Shown one piece after another: positions 62,339-64,000 of a stretch of 64,000 bases of DNA (position 1 is the first letter of the stretch; each line of letters starts with the position of its first letter). This DNA comes from Promerops cafer (taxonomy: Eukaryota; Chordata; Aves; Passeriformes; Nectariniidae), in the NCBI GenBank assembly GCA_013398275.1, contig VZSE01004870.1, positions 248,001 to 312,000 on the forward strand, written 5' to 3'. A program made the translations under genes and the position numbers. Under the pieces are notes generated by a model. The model worked only from the letters and a program-made list of their open reading frames with translations, did no database searches and was not told where the DNA came from.

Positions 62339-62643
62339 CTAAATCAGCCCAATTGTTTTTCACGTATTCCCCAAATTTCTCATATTTCCTATACACCTGT
62401 GCATATGCCAGTGGGCAGATGGTAGATGAACAGGCATTGGAGGAGCTCAACCTTTAAGAAGGTTCCCACTGAAGAATTCACGATAACATTTTGACAAATG
62501 TTTACTGCAAAACAAAACAAAACAAAAGAGCAGAAACACAGGAACTTCGGAGTACTTAAAAAGAAATCTGAGTGAAAGTGGGGATGACTTAATCAGAATA
62601 AAAATGCTGCTTCTATTCAAAGATTTAAATCATCTGTTTGAAA

Positions 62644-62942
62644 TTTAAACTGGATTTCAAAGGTTCACCATGAAACAGAAGAGATGACTGATGGCCTCAA
62701 ATGACAAGGGAAATCAGATCAGATTGGACTAAGAGGAGCAGCACAGGCTGTCCACGACACAGCTCACGTGGGGCATCTCATGAGAGGACCACTGGAAAGC
62801 CACGTGCTTGTGGCCTCCCAGAGAACAGGTCTCTCTGGCTGACAGTGGTGAGTAAGCATTTCAGAAGGTTCTTGAGCTCAGGAGGGTGCAAGCCAGCTAC
62901 TAACATGTTCCAGCACCCTCCAGGAAATCTGGGACAGAGAAA
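62644..62942 (+). repeat. Segment repeated at the window end, copy 1
   Basis: Repeated at 63,701-64,000 with one single-base indel (CTTGTGG versus CTTGTGGG). Confidence 0.97.
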
Positions 62943-63155
62943 GCTCAAAGGCTGCATCCTGCTTAAAACACCAGAAGCCACAGCAAACCCCACACGTCCT
63001 GCCCCTTTCCAGCCAGGGCTGCAGGGCAGCAGCTGCCATGCTCTGGTTCCTTTTGTTGCTCTTTCCCAGCTCTGTTATCACCCAAAGGTGTTTTGCACAA
63101 GGACAGATGAGCTGCCTCACCTCTGGGTGCTAATGGTCACGAGCTGCCCGGTTAC

Positions 63156-63318
63156 CGCGGTTTCCAGCCAGCAGAGTCTTCTGGGTGCTGGACTTGACCG
63201 GACTGACAGAGGAGTCCAGCTGGCCAGGGAAGTCCAGGATGGCTCAGGCACCAATGGCACGAATTGGCACAATGAACTCTTCCCTTTCAGTGATGCAGAG
63301 GAGCTGGTGGAAACAATC
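63156..63318 (-). pseudogene. HYDIN: HYDIN exon with nonsense codon
   Basis: Acceptor TTTTTCTGCAG, donor GCG|GTAACC. It reads CITEREEFIVPIRAIGA, stop, AILDFPGQLDSSVSPVKSST, matching human CVTEREKFIVPIKAIG-RAILDFPDKLNFSTCPVKYST. The stop TGA (63246-63244) stands where human has Arg, the expected CGA-to-TGA transition. Confidence 0.88.
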
Positions 63319-63699
63319 CTGCAGAAAAAGAAACTGTCTCAGCACAGGACATTTAAGTGCCATCCCCATAGCAGCTGCTGTGTTCTAGGACCCTAAGAGT
63401 AGCATTCAATAATTAATAGTATTTTGTACTTCAATGACCTTTCATTCCAGTAGGATGACTTGGAGAGGGCTGTTAACTTGCAAAGAAGAAACAACTCTAT
63501 TGATTCACCTGCTTTCACAGCAGAACCTGACAAAATTATCGGATACTTTGATTCTGAGGCACCAAAATAGAGTAATTTCAGATAGTGGATTACAGCAATA
63601 ACAGAACCTGCTTTGACCACCACTGCAGACTATTAAAGGCACCACTAAGAATCCAGCTGCGCCACAAAACTGACTCCAGTCCCAGCAATGCAGCAATGC

Positions 63700-63700
63700 N
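63700..63700. other. Assembly gap (single N)
   Basis: The only ambiguous base in the window, placed at the start of the repeated segment. It marks a join between contigs. Confidence 0.95.
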
Positions 63701-64000
63701 TTTAAACTGGATTTCAAAGGTTCACCATGAAACAGAAGAGATGACTGATGGCCTCAAATGACAAGGGAAATCAGATCAGATTGGACTAAGAGGAGCAGCA
63801 CAGGCTGTCCACGACACAGCTCACGTGGGGCATCTCATGAGAGGACCACTGGAAAGCCACGTGCTTGTGGGCCTCCCAGAGAACAGGTCTCTCTGGCTGA
63901 CAGTGGTGAGTAAGCATTTCAGAAGGTTCTTGAGCTCAGGAGGGTGCAAGCCAGCTACTAACATGTTCCAGCACCCTCCAGGAAATCTGGGACAGAGAAA
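63701..64000 (+). repeat. Segment repeated at the window end, copy 2
   Basis: Starts exactly after the N and repeats 62,644-62,942, giving a period of 1,057 bp. Most likely the same DNA assembled twice. Confidence 0.95.

Larger units (their letters stand above)
30935..63318 (-). pseudogene. HYDIN: HYDIN pseudogene, N-terminal quarter
   Basis: HYDIN (about 5,100 residues in human, roughly 86 exons) is an ASH/MSP-domain protein of the C2b projection of the ciliary central pair, needed for normal ciliary beat. Exons matching about residues 150-1,350 lie in normal order on the minus strand: 63156-63318, ~54605-54770, 51990-52065, 44876-44975, 42688-42806, 40494-40556, 37993-38224, 36415-36653, 34016-34151, 31728-31797, 30935-31247. 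Lesions: TGA at 63246-63244, TAG at 34060-34058, frameshifts near 54,628, 40,502, 38,200 and 31,156, lost splice dinucleotides at 51,989, 42,807 and 36,414, and several absent exons, notably between 37,993 and 36,653. Five- and four-base losses and nonsense CpG changes (CGA to TGA) are not typical sequencing errors. This copy cannot encode HYDIN. Whether an intact copy exists elsewhere is unknown. Confidence 0.88.

Noticed and set aside
30935..63318. Frameshifts as plain sequencing errors
   Set aside because: Single-base indels could be, but nonsense transitions, 4-5 bp losses, lost splice sites and inverted segments together cannot. VAC14 in the same window has none.
62701..63396. 231-codon plus-strand open frame
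   Set aside because: It overlaps the HYDIN remnant exon (63,156-63,318) on the opposite strand, resembles no family, and has no promoter or splice context. Its length fits chance in GC-rich DNA.
63393..63623. Weak minus-strand resemblance to the HYDIN exon before 63,318
   Set aside because: The frame VKAGESIELF loosely recalls the expected exon, but there are no matching splice sites and similarity is at chance level.
1..64000. CRISPR arrays, operons, phage or bacterial systems
   Set aside because: The window is vertebrate nuclear DNA; no such structure was seen.

Overview
This is vertebrate nuclear DNA, most likely from a songbird (passerine): split genes with GT-AG introns, CpG-island promoters, CR1 LINE fragments and songbird-type solo LTRs. 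No prokaryotic features are present. The gene order VAC14 / tRNA-Gly(GCC) / HYDIN matches the order I know from human chromosome 16q22.

Region 1 (1-15,620): the 5' half of VAC14 on the minus strand. Ten coding exons with clean splice sites and consistent phases encode about residues 1-384 of the PIKfyve-complex scaffold. The start codon lies in a CpG island; the rest of the gene continues beyond base 1. Two near-identical tRNA-Gly(GCC) genes sit in its introns, in opposite orientations.

Region 2 (15,620-63,700): the place of HYDIN, the very large ciliary central-pair protein. Only wreckage is visible. About ten minus-strand exons between 63.3 and 30.9 kb follow the normal N-to-C order of the first quarter of the protein. 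They carry two nonsense codons, at least four frameshifts, lost splice signals at several exon edges, and missing exons. A further, weaker minus-strand match lies at 17.4 kb. Interleaved with these are plus-strand HYDIN exons from far downstream in the protein (20.6-21.3 kb and about 30.4-30.8 kb), also frameshifted. One of them is broken by a fragment of an R2-type non-LTR retrotransposon. A 1.1-1.5 kb inverted repeat with arms at 18.0-19.5 and 29.1-32.4 kb brackets this rearranged stretch. The HYDIN 3' end is absent between the debris and VAC14.

Other content: an orphan CpG island at 21.66-22.05 kb, CR1/L3 LINE pieces, two solo LTRs, and an assembly seam at 63,700 (one N followed by a repeat of sequence about 1 kb upstream). 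HYDIN assignments rest on my memory of the human protein, so residue numbers are approximate. The window cannot show whether an intact HYDIN exists elsewhere in this genome.
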